Positions 1 to 9,691 of a stretch of 33,589 nucleotides of DNA are shown one piece after another. Made by a program: the position numbers and the translations under genes. Under the pieces are notes generated by a model, which worked only from the letters and a program-made list of their open reading frames with translations, searched no databases and was not told where the DNA came from. The DNA is taken from the NCBI RefSeq assembly GCF_030227225.1, contig NZ_JASPHQ010000020.1, forward strand, positions 1 to 33,589. The letters are read 5' to 3'. The DNA is from Corynebacterium rhinophilum. Its GTDB lineage: Bacteria > Actinomycetota > Actinomycetes > Mycobacteriales > Mycobacteriaceae. Numbering within the stretch: the stretch's first letter is position 1; every line of letters begins with the position of its first letter.

Positions 1-25
1 AAGTTTTGAACATTTTTGGGCACCG

Positions 26-70
26 CAAAAAAGAAAAATCTCGAGACACCATAGGAACGATGTCTCGAGA
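26..70 (-). terminator. Rho-independent terminator of tRNA-Leu
   Basis: Perfect 10-bp inverted repeat TCTCGAGACA (39-48) / TGTCTCGAGA (61-70). Read on the minus strand it lies just past the tRNA 3' end and is followed by a T-rich run, the complement of the A-rich stretch at 27-37. Confidence 0.8.
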
Positions 71-80
71 CTTCACATTG

Positions 81-165
81 TGCCCGGGGCGGGACTTGAA
101 CCCGCACGTCCTTATCGAACACTGGCACCTGAAGCCAGCGCGTCTGCCAATTCCGCCACCCGGGC
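81..165 (-). tRNA. tRNA-Leu (anticodon CAG)
   Basis: On the minus strand a full cloverleaf can be folded. The acceptor arms GCCCGGG (159-165) and CCCGGGC pair, with discriminator A at 81. The T-arm contains GGTTCAAGTCC. The anticodon stem CTGGC/GCCAG holds the 7-nt loop TTCAGGT, which gives anticodon CAG (leucine, CTG codons). The 85-nt length with an extended variable arm fits class II tRNA-Leu. CCA is not encoded. The gene stands divergent to fhaA, as in other corynebacteria. Confidence 0.95.
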
Positions 166-316
166 AGGGTGTGGTTGTCAGTGCGACTAGATAAAGATAG
201 CACAGGAAGCACGTGCAATTACAAATCAGCAGGAAAAGCGGATTATTTTGCGCATTTAAAGGCGAAAATCTAGGAACTTTCGCGCCGCCGTCTACGTTTG
301 AAAGGGGTGTACAAAC

Positions 317-346
317 TATAATGGCTACTACTGATCACTACTGATC
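317..346 (+). promoter_or_regulatory. Probable fhaA operon promoter (-10 TATAAT) with a tandem 10-bp repeat
   Basis: A perfect -10 hexamer TATAAT lies at 317-322, 51 bp before the fhaA start. I see no good -35. Immediately downstream, at the expected transcription start, ACTACTGATC occurs twice in tandem (327-336, 337-346). The rest of the 208-bp gap to tRNA-Leu should also hold the divergent tRNA promoter (TTGCAC and TATCTT-like boxes), but I cannot assign it confidently. Confidence 0.5.
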
Positions 347-373
347 GCTGTATAGCGGAAAGGAGCAAAATTC

Positions 374-1207
374 GTGGCGTTTTTAGAAAGGCTGGCGAAG
401 CTCGATTCCGCTATGCAACGCGGCCTTGATAACGGCATGGCTTTTGTCTTCGGCGGCAAGGTCGTTCCTGCAGAGATTGATGAGCTTTTGAAGCAAGAAG
501 CCCAGGACAATCTCGGCCACGGGGACGATAACAAGCTCTATAGTCCCAATGTCATGACTGTAGGTGTCTCTTCCAAGGATTTGGAGAACTTGTCGCAAGA
601 CCCCGATTTGCCTGCCGATTGCGCAGACCAATTATCTCGCTTTATCCGCAATAACGGATGGTCCCTCGCTGGTCCCGTCATTGTGCGGATTGCGGAGGAA
701 TCGGGCCTGCGCACGGGCCAGCTTCGTGTGTCCTCGTTTATAGATCACGAGCCCACAGAAGAGACCGGTTTCGAGGCGATTTTCCACGACTTTGATGGTC
801 AGGAGGACCAGATGACCAACCCGCACGAAAATAATGCGGATGACGCAGCTACTACCGCTTTCATTGCGCAAGATGACCAACCCGCGCCGCAAACGCAGGG
901 CCCCGCAGTCAATTTGATGTTGCAGGATGGCTCTTCCCGCGTCTACCACGTGCAGGAAGGGTCAAATATTATTGGCCGCAGCAATGATGCGGATTTGCGC
1001 CTGCCGGATACGGGCGTGTCCCGCCAGCACGCGGAAATCACGTGGAACGGTGAAGATGCCGTGTTGGTGGATTTGCAGTCCACCAATGGCACCACGGTCA
1101 ATGACACTCCCATTGATAACTGGCTGCTTGCCGATGGCGACGTGATCACCATGGGCCATTCCCACGTCGAGGTCCGCATTACGGGCCTTGATTCGCATAG
1201 TTACTAA
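374..1207 (+). CDS. fhaA: FHA-domain protein FhaA (DUF3662 + FHA)
   Basis: 277-aa cytoplasmic adaptor. Residues 1-120 match the FhaA N-terminal domain (DUF3662-type), starting AFLERLAKLDSAMQRG. A Glu/Asp/Gln-rich linker (125-180) contains Thr-Thr in an acidic setting, a possible kinase target. The C-terminal FHA domain (183-270) keeps the phosphothreonine-binding signatures GRS (201-203), SRQH (216-219) and NGT (238-240). In mycobacteria FhaA is a substrate and partner of PknA/PknB and links them to RodA, PbpA and MviN during cell-wall synthesis. The start is GTG at 374 with an AAAGGAG ribosome site just upstream. It is the first gene of the operon, 25 bp before fhaB. Confidence 0.95.
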   Translation: MAFLERLAKLDSAMQRGLDNGMAFVFGGKVVPAEIDELLKQEAQDNLGHGDDNKLYSPNVMTVGVSSKDLENLSQDPDLPADCADQLSRFIRNNGWSLAGPVIVRIAEESGLRTGQLRVSSFIDHEPTEETGFEAIFHDFDGQEDQMTNPHENNADDAATTAFIAQDDQPAPQTQGPAVNLMLQDGSSRVYHVQEGSNIIGRSNDADLRLPDTGVSRQHAEITWNGEDAVLVDLQSTNGTTVNDTPIDNWLLADGDVITMGHSHVEVRITGLDSHSY

Positions 1208-1232
1208 TTCACACTGAGGAAGGGAGGCCGCC

Positions 1233-1685
1233 ATGGATGCAGTCATCATGCTGGCGCTTCGCATCGGCTTATTGGCTCTTTTGTGGGTATTTGTCCTGGT
1301 GGCCTTGAATGCCATGCGGCGGGATACCAATAAATCCGCAGGTGCTATGCCACAGCCGTCGAAAATGGGTGCGTCCCCACGCAGTCACGCTGCGGTGAAG
1401 CAGCTTTCTATTGTGGAAGGCCCTTTGCAGGGATCCCACATGAATTTGGGCACGCTCGAGGAATGCACCTTGGGCCGCGCCGCTGACTGTGATTTTGTCA
1501 CTGGGGATGATTACTCTTCCGGCCATCATGCACGCCTATTTCGCCGCGGCAGCGAGTGGGTAGTGGAGGATTTGGAATCTCGCAACGGAACCCTCGTCAA
1601 TGGTGTGCGCATCGACCAACCTGAGGTAGTCGGCGCGAACTCCGAGATTAAGCTAGGCCGCACTACCGTGAGGTTGAACGCATGA
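1233..1685 (+). CDS. fhaB: FHA-domain protein FhaB/FipA
   Basis: 150 aa. An N-terminal membrane helix (residues 6-26) is followed by a short linker and one FHA domain (57-148) with GR (81-82), the SSGHH segment (95-99) and SRNGT (116-120). In mycobacteria the orthologue FipA is phosphorylated and bridges FtsZ and FtsQ; here it probably recruits phosphorylated partners to the membrane. A GAGGAAGGGAGG ribosome site precedes ATG 1233. The stop overlaps the pstP start in ATGA (1682-1685), which implies translational coupling of adaptor and phosphatase. Confidence 0.95.
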   Translation: MDAVIMLALRIGLLALLWVFVLVALNAMRRDTNKSAGAMPQPSKMGASPRSHAAVKQLSIVEGPLQGSHMNLGTLEECTLGRAADCDFVTGDDYSSGHHARLFRRGSEWVVEDLESRNGTLVNGVRIDQPEVVGANSEIKLGRTTVRLNA

Positions 1686-3046
1686 CACTGAAGCTAAACT
1701 TTTTTGCCAAGTCGGACCGCGGGCTTATCCGCGGTAATAATGAGGACTCCGGTTACGCCGGATCCCACCTGCTGATTTTGGCCGATGGCATGGGCGGACA
1801 TGCCGCAGGTGAGGTCGCCTCCCAACTCATGGTCAACCACCTCGAAATCCTAGATCAGGATCCGGGTAAGGAGGACACGGAGGCACTCCTTGCAGCTGCT
1901 GCCGATGACGCCAATGAAGCCATCAGCGAGCACATCACCGCCCACCCGGAGACTGAAGGTATGGGCACGACGCTGTCCACGATGCTGTTCAATGGCACGA
2001 CCTTTGGTGTCTGCCATGTGGGTGATTCGCGCGCTTATTTGCTGCGCGATGGCAAGCTCGAGCAAATCACCAAGGATGATACCTATGTGCAATCCTTGGT
2101 GGATAAGGGCGAGCTGGCTGCAGAAGATGTTTCTTCCCACCCACAAAAGTCCCTCATCTTGAAGGCCTATACCGGCCGTTCGGTGGAGCCGACGCTCTTC
2201 ACGTTCGAAGCCAAGGCGGGTGACCGCATCCTGCTGTGCTCGGATGGGCTTTCGGACCCAGTTACCGCTTCCACGATTGAGACTGCCCTTGGCCAGGGAA
2301 GCATCGAACAGGCGGGGTCCACCCTCGTGGATCTCGCTATTCGTTCGGGCGGACCGGACAATGTCACCGTCGTCATCGCCGAGGTCACGGAAGAAAAACC
2401 CGCCACCCACGAGCCGTTCCGCGTTGGTGCTCTTGCAGGTTCGGTAGAAGAGCCCACGCACCCGGATTCCTCGGCGTCACGCGCCGCGAAACTCACCCGT
2501 AAACCCCAGGTGATTCCGCCGGCCGTCATGGCCGATGAAGACAATGCGGCTAAGGACTCCGATGAAGAAGAGGCAGAAGACGAGCCCCCTCGACGAAAAA
2601 TTGGGTGGAAGGTCCTCATCGCCCTCATCATCATCTTGGCGCTCGTTATTGGCGCAGGGCTGTGGGTAAAGAATTTCTTGTCCAATAACTATTACGCCGA
2701 GACCAACGACGCACAAGAAATCACTGTCCTCAAAGGCGCGGATTATTCCTTATTTGGCAAGGATTTAAGCTCCACTCACCAATACGTGTGCATTAATGAC
2801 CAGAACTCCTTGCTGTTTTCTGCCCAGAAGTGCAAGGGGGACTTCACCCCGTTGAAGGTCTCTGATCTGCCTGAGTCTGAGCGCGGCGCGGTCAATCATA
2901 TTTCTGCCGGTGACCTGAGCGAGGTTCAGGATCAGATTAATGACTTGGGTGAAAAGGCACTCAAGCCATGTATCACTGCGCCGAGCCAAAAAGATAATAA
3001 AGACACCAAGGAAAACAAACCTGGGGTCACTTGTAGGGAGGTGTAG
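1682..3046 (+). CDS. pstP: PP2C-family Ser/Thr phosphatase PstP
   Basis: 454-aa membrane phosphatase that reverses PknA/PknB phosphorylation. The cytoplasmic PPM domain (residues 1-235) shows the metal-binding motifs in order: RGxxRxxNED (13-22), ADGMGG (34-39), GDSR (114-117), SDGLSD (187-192) and GPDN (224-227). A variable acidic linker leads to a membrane helix (310-330) and an extracellular tail with cysteines and a Lys/Asp-rich end. Length is typical of corynebacterial Ppp/PstP and shorter than the mycobacterial protein. It overlaps fhaB by 4 bp and lies 3 bp before rodA. The rodA ribosome site (AGGGAGG) is inside its last codons. Confidence 0.96.
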   Translation: MTLKLNFFAKSDRGLIRGNNEDSGYAGSHLLILADGMGGHAAGEVASQLMVNHLEILDQDPGKEDTEALLAAAADDANEAISEHITAHPETEGMGTTLSTMLFNGTTFGVCHVGDSRAYLLRDGKLEQITKDDTYVQSLVDKGELAAEDVSSHPQKSLILKAYTGRSVEPTLFTFEAKAGDRILLCSDGLSDPVTASTIETALGQGSIEQAGSTLVDLAIRSGGPDNVTVVIAEVTEEKPATHEPFRVGALAGSVEEPTHPDSSASRAAKLTRKPQVIPPAVMADEDNAAKDSDEEEAEDEPPRRKIGWKVLIALIIILALVIGAGLWVKNFLSNNYYAETNDAQEITVLKGADYSLFGKDLSSTHQYVCINDQNSLLFSAQKCKGDFTPLKVSDLPESERGAVNHISAGDLSEVQDQINDLGEKALKPCITAPSQKDNKDTKENKPGVTCREV

Positions 3047-3049
3047 CTG

Positions 3050-4402
3050 ATGCAGAAGTTTTTTAGCCGGAGAATCGAACTCGGCCTCCTTATTCTCGCC
3101 GCGGTCGTCTTTGCCATTACCTTGGTCAGTTTGGAGCTGTCGCAGGATAATGCGCTCACGACGGACTTGATCTACCTCATCGGTGGATTCATTGGTGTCT
3201 TTACCATTGCGCACTTGGCAATGTGCTTCTTGGCACCCTACGCGGACCAGGTCATGTTGCCTATCGTGGCCATCCTTAATGGCATTGGGCTTATCGTTTT
3301 GGCCCGCTTGGATTTGGTCAATGATCGGGGGCTCGCGGTCCGCCAGGTCATGTGGACCGTCGTTGGCCTCGTGCTCTTTGTGCTGGTCCTGGCGGTTGTC
3401 AAGGACCATCGGTCACTCACCCGCTATTCCTATATCTTGGGTGCGGCTGGCCTCGTACTGTTGGCGCTGCCATTGGTGTGGCCACAACCTGATGGCGTTG
3501 AGGCGCGCATTTGGCTGAACTTCGGGCCATTTTCCATCCAGCCGGGTGAGTTCTCCAAGATCATGCTGATCTTATTCTTTGCCATGCTGCTGACGCAGAA
3601 GCGATCCCTCTTTACTGTGGCTGGATATCGCTTCCTAGGGATTTCCCTCCCCCGCTTGCGCGACCTCGCCCCCATTCTCATTGTGTGGGCCATCGCCATT
3701 ATCATCATGGGAATTTCCAATGACTTTGGTCCGGCGCTGCTGCTCTTCAGCACGGTGCTGGGCATGCTATTTATGGCTACCGGCCGGGTCAGTTGGCTTT
3801 TTATTGGCCTCGTCCTCGTTGGTATCGGCGGCTTTGGCATTTACCAGGTATCCGAAAAGATTCAGCAGCGTTTTTCCAACTTCATGGACCCGCTGGCTAA
3901 CTATGACAACACTGGATACCAATTGGCCCAGTCCCTTTTTGGTATGTCCTCTGGCGGTATTTCCGGCAGCGGCTTGGGCCAAGGACACCCCGAATTGGTT
4001 CCGGTGGCGCACTCAGACTTTATCCTCGCCGCCATCGGTGAGGAATTGGGCCTGATTGGTCTAGCTGCCGTTCTGGTCCTCTTTGGCATGTTGGTTACCC
4101 GCGGATTCAATACCGCGTTGCGTACCCGCGATACGTACGGCAAACTGGTCGCTTCAGGCCTTTCTCTTACTTTGGCGGTACAGGTCTTCGTCGTCACCGG
4201 TGGCATTTCCGCCCTGCTGCCGATGACCGGCTTGACCACTCCTTTCATGTCCGCCGGTGGTTCCTCTCTCATGGCTAACTATGTACTGTTGGCGATTTTG
4301 CTGCGGATCTCTAACGCAGCACGCCGACCCATGCAGGAGAACTCGAGCAACGCTCCGAGTGACACCTCCATGTTCCCGTCGGTTCAGGAGGCTTACCGAT
4401 GA
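3050..4402 (+). CDS. rodA: SEDS peptidoglycan glycosyltransferase RodA
   Basis: 450-aa FtsW/RodA/SpoVE-family protein with about ten membrane helices. It polymerises lipid II glycan strands for elongation together with the class B PBP encoded next. Family signatures are WLNFGPFSIQPGEFSK (155-170), the catalytic-loop Asp in NDFGPAL (224-230), and the C-terminal GLTTPFMSAGGSS region. It overlaps pbpA by ATGA (4399-4402), the classical pairing of SEDS polymerase with its transpeptidase. Assigned RodA rather than FtsW because of this operon; ftsW normally lies in the dcw cluster. Confidence 0.95.
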   Translation: MQKFFSRRIELGLLILAAVVFAITLVSLELSQDNALTTDLIYLIGGFIGVFTIAHLAMCFLAPYADQVMLPIVAILNGIGLIVLARLDLVNDRGLAVRQVMWTVVGLVLFVLVLAVVKDHRSLTRYSYILGAAGLVLLALPLVWPQPDGVEARIWLNFGPFSIQPGEFSKIMLILFFAMLLTQKRSLFTVAGYRFLGISLPRLRDLAPILIVWAIAIIIMGISNDFGPALLLFSTVLGMLFMATGRVSWLFIGLVLVGIGGFGIYQVSEKIQQRFSNFMDPLANYDNTGYQLAQSLFGMSSGGISGSGLGQGHPELVPVAHSDFILAAIGEELGLIGLAAVLVLFGMLVTRGFNTALRTRDTYGKLVASGLSLTLAVQVFVVTGGISALLPMTGLTTPFMSAGGSSLMANYVLLAILLRISNAARRPMQENSSNAPSDTSMFPSVQEAYR

Positions 4403-5828
4403 ACAAATCCATCCGCCTAGTATCCCTATTTGCCATCATCTTGACCGCGGTTCTGTTGGTGAACCTGACGGTCATTCAGGCATTTTCGGATGATAAATAC
4501 GCACATAATGCTAAGAACTCGCGCGGGTTTATAGAATTGCAGACCACCCCGCGCGGACAGATCTATTCCGGCAATACGGTGCTGGCGCAATCCACGGAAA
4601 ATCCTGATGAGACCTACTCCCGGTCTTATCCCATCGATTCGCCCGCTTTTGGCAATCTCACCGGCTATTTGTCCAGCCAATTTGGTGCTTCGGAATTGGA
4701 ATCTTCGCAGAACGAAATTCTCAATGGCACGGACGATTCCCTGTTCAAACAGCACTGGCTGGATACCATCGCGAATAAGCCCACCAAGGGAGCCAATGTA
4801 GAAGTCACCATCGATCCGGCATTGCAGCAGGCCGCGTATGACCAGTTGGCGGGCCCTGGGTACGAAGGATCGGCTGTTGCCATCCAGCCGTCGACGGGCA
4901 AGGTTCTGGCCATGGCTTCCAACCCGGGCTTTAACCCAAATTCATTGGTGGGCGAGTCCGCTGAGGAGGCTTGGGCAGGTTTGCAGGAACAGGCCGGTCA
5001 GCCACTGGTCAACCATGCAGCGGCGGATACCTTGCCGCCGGGATCTATTTTCAAGATCATTACGACTGCGGCCGGATTGAATAATGGATACAATCCCTCG
5101 TCGAGCCTGACCGGTGCCAACGTGATTACCTTGCCTGATACCGTCACGGAGCTGACCAACTACGGCAATGAAAAGTGCAATGGCCAGGATTCCGTGACCC
5201 TGCAGACCGCCTTCGCGCTGTCGTGTAATACCGCATTTGTGCAGATGTCTGAGCAGATCGGCGCGGATGAGCTGCGCAAGTACGCGGATGCTTTCGGCAT
5301 CGGCAAGAAATATGACTTGGGTGTCTCTTCTTCCGCAGGCACCTTGGGAGACCTGCCGGATGGTGCGGCGACGGCGCAATCAGCCATCGGCCAGCGCGAT
5401 GTCACCATGAGTGCGCTGCAGGCGGCAGTCATGGCCGGAACCGTGGCCAATAAGGGCACGCGCATGGAGCCTTACCTAGTCAATCGCATTACCGATGCCC
5501 AGATGAAGGAAATCCGCACCACCAAGCCCAAGAAGGCCGGCGAGGCCGTCACGGAAGAGACCGCATCGACCATTCGGGACTTGATGTTTGCCTCCGAGCG
5601 TTCTTCGTGGGGCTACGACGGCAATGGCTTTGCATCCAAGACCGGTACCGCCGAGCACGGCGAAGGCCTGGCTCCGCACGTGTGGTACGTCGCCTTTGAC
5701 CCGGACCGCGATATTGCCGTCGGGGTCGTCGTCAAGAATGGCGGTAACTTGGGCGAATCCGCGACGGGCGGCCGAGTCTCTGGCCCAATTGGTCGTGCCA
5801 TCTTGAGCGCATACCAGGGGGAACAGTA

Positions 5829-5829
<1 letters not shown>
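4399..5829 (+). CDS. pbpA: Class B penicillin-binding protein PbpA
   Basis: 476-aa D,D-transpeptidase. One N-terminal membrane anchor (residues 5-29), a dimerisation/pedestal region, and a transpeptidase domain (about 155-470) with the active-site motifs SIFK (216-219, acyl-enzyme serine), SCN (275-277) and KTG (414-416). It cross-links glycan made by RodA. The stop and the pknA start share one base (TAATG, 5827-5831), so translation is probably coupled. In corynebacteria, which elongate at the poles without MreB, this RodA/PbpA pair probably serves polar growth under PknA/PknB control. Confidence 0.96.
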
Positions 5830-7325
<1,496 letters not shown>

Positions 7326-7328
7326 GCC

Positions 7329-9281
7329 ATGGTCAATGACCGGTACCGGCTCGGTGAGATCATCGGCTCCGGCGGCATGTCCGAGGTATTTGCCGCAGAG
7401 GACACCACTTTAGGCCGGCAAGTAGCGGTAAAAATGCTGCGCACGGAGATGGCTCGCGATATCAACTTCCGCGAGCGCTTCTACCGCGAGGCGCAGAACT
7501 CGGGCAAGCTAAACCATCCCAATATCGTCGCGGTCTATGACACCGGCGAGACCGAGATGGACGGCATGACCATACCGTATATCGTCATGGAGAAGGTCAA
7601 CGGGGCCACGCTGCGCGATATTATTCGCGAAGATGGCCCGCTGCCCGCCCAAGAAGCGGCGGAGATCCTCAAGCCGGTCGCGGAGGCCTTGCAGGCATCC
7701 CATGAGGCGGGAATCATTCACCGCGATATCAAGCCGGCGAATATCATGCTCACCAATACTGGCCAGGTGAAGGTGATGGACTTTGGCATCGCCCGTGCAT
7801 TGGATGATTCGACCTCGGCGATGACCCAGACTTCTGCCGTTATCGGTACCGCCCAGTACCTTTCCCCGGAGCAGGCGCGCGGCAAAAACGCCGATGCGCG
7901 TTCTGATGTCTATGCGCTGGGCTGCGTCATGTACGAGGTACTCACCGGCCGCACCCCGTTCGAAGGCGAAACCCCCTTTGCCGTGGCTTACCAGCATGTG
8001 CAGGAGGAACCGACCCCGCCTTCGGAGCTTATCGATGACCCCTCGTTGACCCCCACCCAACGGGTCAATATCGATGCAGTGGTACTGACCGCGATGGCCA
8101 AGCACCCCGCAGACCGCTATCAGTCCGCCTGGGAGATGGCCGGCGATTTGGATCGTCTGCGCACGGGCCAAGTCACCGAGGCCGCCCGCATGCACGTCAA
8201 CGAGGACGATGCCACGACGGCGATGCCCGCCCCGGCCACCGCTACTGCTACATCCCACCGGGCACCGATCGAATCGACGCGTCCTACCGGAGCACCCGAA
8301 GAGGATGAAGGCGGCGGTTGGATGAAATGGCTCGCGCTGCTCCTCGTCGCGCTGTTGGTCGCCATCTTGGGCTATTTTGCCTGGGATTTCTGGAGCAGCG
8401 ACGATGAAAAGAATAGGAGTGGCCGTGACCAAACCGAGGTAGCGGAGCACAATAGCGTCATCGTGCCGGAGGTAGAAAACCGCCCGCGCAATGAAGTGGT
8501 CAAAGAGCTCGAGGACTTGGGGCTTCTCGTCACCGTGAACGAAGAGGCTAACCCGGATATCGACCGCAATAATGCGATTCGCATCAATCCGGCCCCTGGC
8601 TCGGAATTGCAGAAGAATGCCTCGGTGACCCTGACCGTTTCTTCCGGCAAGGAAATCATCGATGTCCCCGATATCACCGGCATGAACCTGGATCAGGCGG
8701 CGCAGGTCTTGGAAGAGGCCGGCCTGGAGCTGAACTCGGATATTTCTGAGCGCAATGATGAGGCCCCCGCCGGCGAGGTAATCCAGCAGAACCCCGCGGG
8801 TGGTACGCAATTGTCCAAGGGCTCGAAGGTCCGGGTGACGGTGTCTAAGGGCATCGAAAAGAAGCGCGTTCCTGATGTTTCCGGCTTGAACGAAGAGGAT
8901 GCGCGCAGCCGCCTTGAAGCCAGTGACTTCGATGTCAATGTCCGCGAAGTAGATTCCCTAGAGCCAGAAGGCACCGTGCTGAACGTCTCCAACCAGGGCG
9001 CGCAGCTGGAAAAGGGCCAGACTGTCACCATTGAGGTATCCAATGGGATGCTCATGAAGGCGCCCGAGGTCATGCACAAGAATCAAGGACAAGCCGAAAA
9101 TGCACTGCGCCAAGCGGGCTGGAATGGACAGCTGCGCGTGGGCGAGCCAATTCCTACCGGCGCCTTGGTTGATAGCAATAAGATCGGTTGGGCGTCCATT
9201 AATCCTGGCGATACCATCCGCAAAGATCAGGACGTGGAGGTTCGCATCTGGAAATTCGAAGCCTCGGCGCTACTGCCGTAA
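7329..9281 (+). CDS. pknB: PASTA-domain Ser/Thr protein kinase PknB
   Basis: 650 aa. The kinase domain has the G-loop GSGGMS (13-18), Lys35, HRD (131-133), DFG (151-153) and an activation loop with candidate phospho-Thr around 166-168 followed by GTAQYLSPE. One membrane helix (333-355) precedes four extracellular PASTA repeats (about 377-441, 443-508, 510-573, 575-645); the last is divergent and ends in a hydrophobic tail. PASTA modules bind muropeptides or lipid II, so this is the sensor kinase of the operon. Length fits corynebacterial PknB (about 650 aa). Start is ATG 7329; the upstream ribosome site is weak, which fits reinitiation after pknA. Confidence 0.97.
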   Translation: MVNDRYRLGEIIGSGGMSEVFAAEDTTLGRQVAVKMLRTEMARDINFRERFYREAQNSGKLNHPNIVAVYDTGETEMDGMTIPYIVMEKVNGATLRDIIREDGPLPAQEAAEILKPVAEALQASHEAGIIHRDIKPANIMLTNTGQVKVMDFGIARALDDSTSAMTQTSAVIGTAQYLSPEQARGKNADARSDVYALGCVMYEVLTGRTPFEGETPFAVAYQHVQEEPTPPSELIDDPSLTPTQRVNIDAVVLTAMAKHPADRYQSAWEMAGDLDRLRTGQVTEAARMHVNEDDATTAMPAPATATATSHRAPIESTRPTGAPEEDEGGGWMKWLALLLVALLVAILGYFAWDFWSSDDEKNRSGRDQTEVAEHNSVIVPEVENRPRNEVVKELEDLGLLVTVNEEANPDIDRNNAIRINPAPGSELQKNASVTLTVSSGKEIIDVPDITGMNLDQAAQVLEEAGLELNSDISERNDEAPAGEVIQQNPAGGTQLSKGSKVRVTVSKGIEKKRVPDVSGLNEEDARSRLEASDFDVNVREVDSLEPEGTVLNVSNQGAQLEKGQTVTIEVSNGMLMKAPEVMHKNQGQAENALRQAGWNGQLRVGEPIPTGALVDSNKIGWASINPGDTIRKDQDVEVRIWKFEASALLP

Positions 9282-9351
9282 CCATCGCTGCTGGTATCGT
9301 AATTCATCAGTAAGCACTGAGATAAGAACTGAAATCTAGAGAAGGTCTCTT

Positions 9352-9624
9352 ATGCCAAAGTCAAAGATCACCCAGAGCTCTGCCACCCAGGTATCGAGCT
9401 CTGCCGGGGCGAACCGCACCCCAGTCAAAATCAACTCTGAAGGCACCCCGAAGTGGTACGTGGCCATCATGCTTGGCCTGATGATCCTCGGCCTGCTGTG
9501 GCTCGTGGTCAATTACCTCGCCGGTGAATCCATCCCCTTCATGGCGGAGCTCGGCGGTTGGAACTACGGGATTGGCTTCGGCCTCGCCCTTGTTGGTTTG
9601 CTCATGACCATGGGCTGGCGCTAG
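9352..9624 (+). CDS. crgA: Cell-division inhibitor / septation protein CrgA
   Basis: 90 aa beginning [10 protein letters not shown], the typical CrgA start. Two membrane helices (about 34-54 and 67-88) carry the family segments [18 protein letters not shown] and [11 protein letters not shown]. CrgA is a small septal membrane protein that, in actinobacteria, interacts with FtsZ, FtsQ, FtsI and PBPs and coordinates cell-wall synthesis at the division site. It lies 70 bp after pknB with its own ribosome site (GAGAAGG), and a terminator follows 15 bp after the stop. Confidence 0.95.
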   Translation: MPKSKITQSSATQVSSSAGANRTPVKINSEGTPKWYVAIMLGLMILGLLWLVVNYLAGESIPFMAELGGWNYGIGFGLALVGLLMTMGWR

Positions 9625-9638
9625 ACCGCCGCCAAAAA

Positions 9639-9678
9639 GAAACCCTCGCCGCCACCGCAAGGTGACCGCGAGGGTTTC
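9639..9678. terminator. Bidirectional terminator between crgA and nagE
   Basis: Perfect 11-bp inverted repeat GAAACCCTCGC (9639-9649) / GCGAGGGTTTC (9668-9678) in the 67-bp gap between two converging genes. It has A-rich sequence on the left and T-rich sequence on the right, so it can serve both strands. Confidence 0.85.
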
Positions 9679-9691
9679 TCGTGCTTAGACC

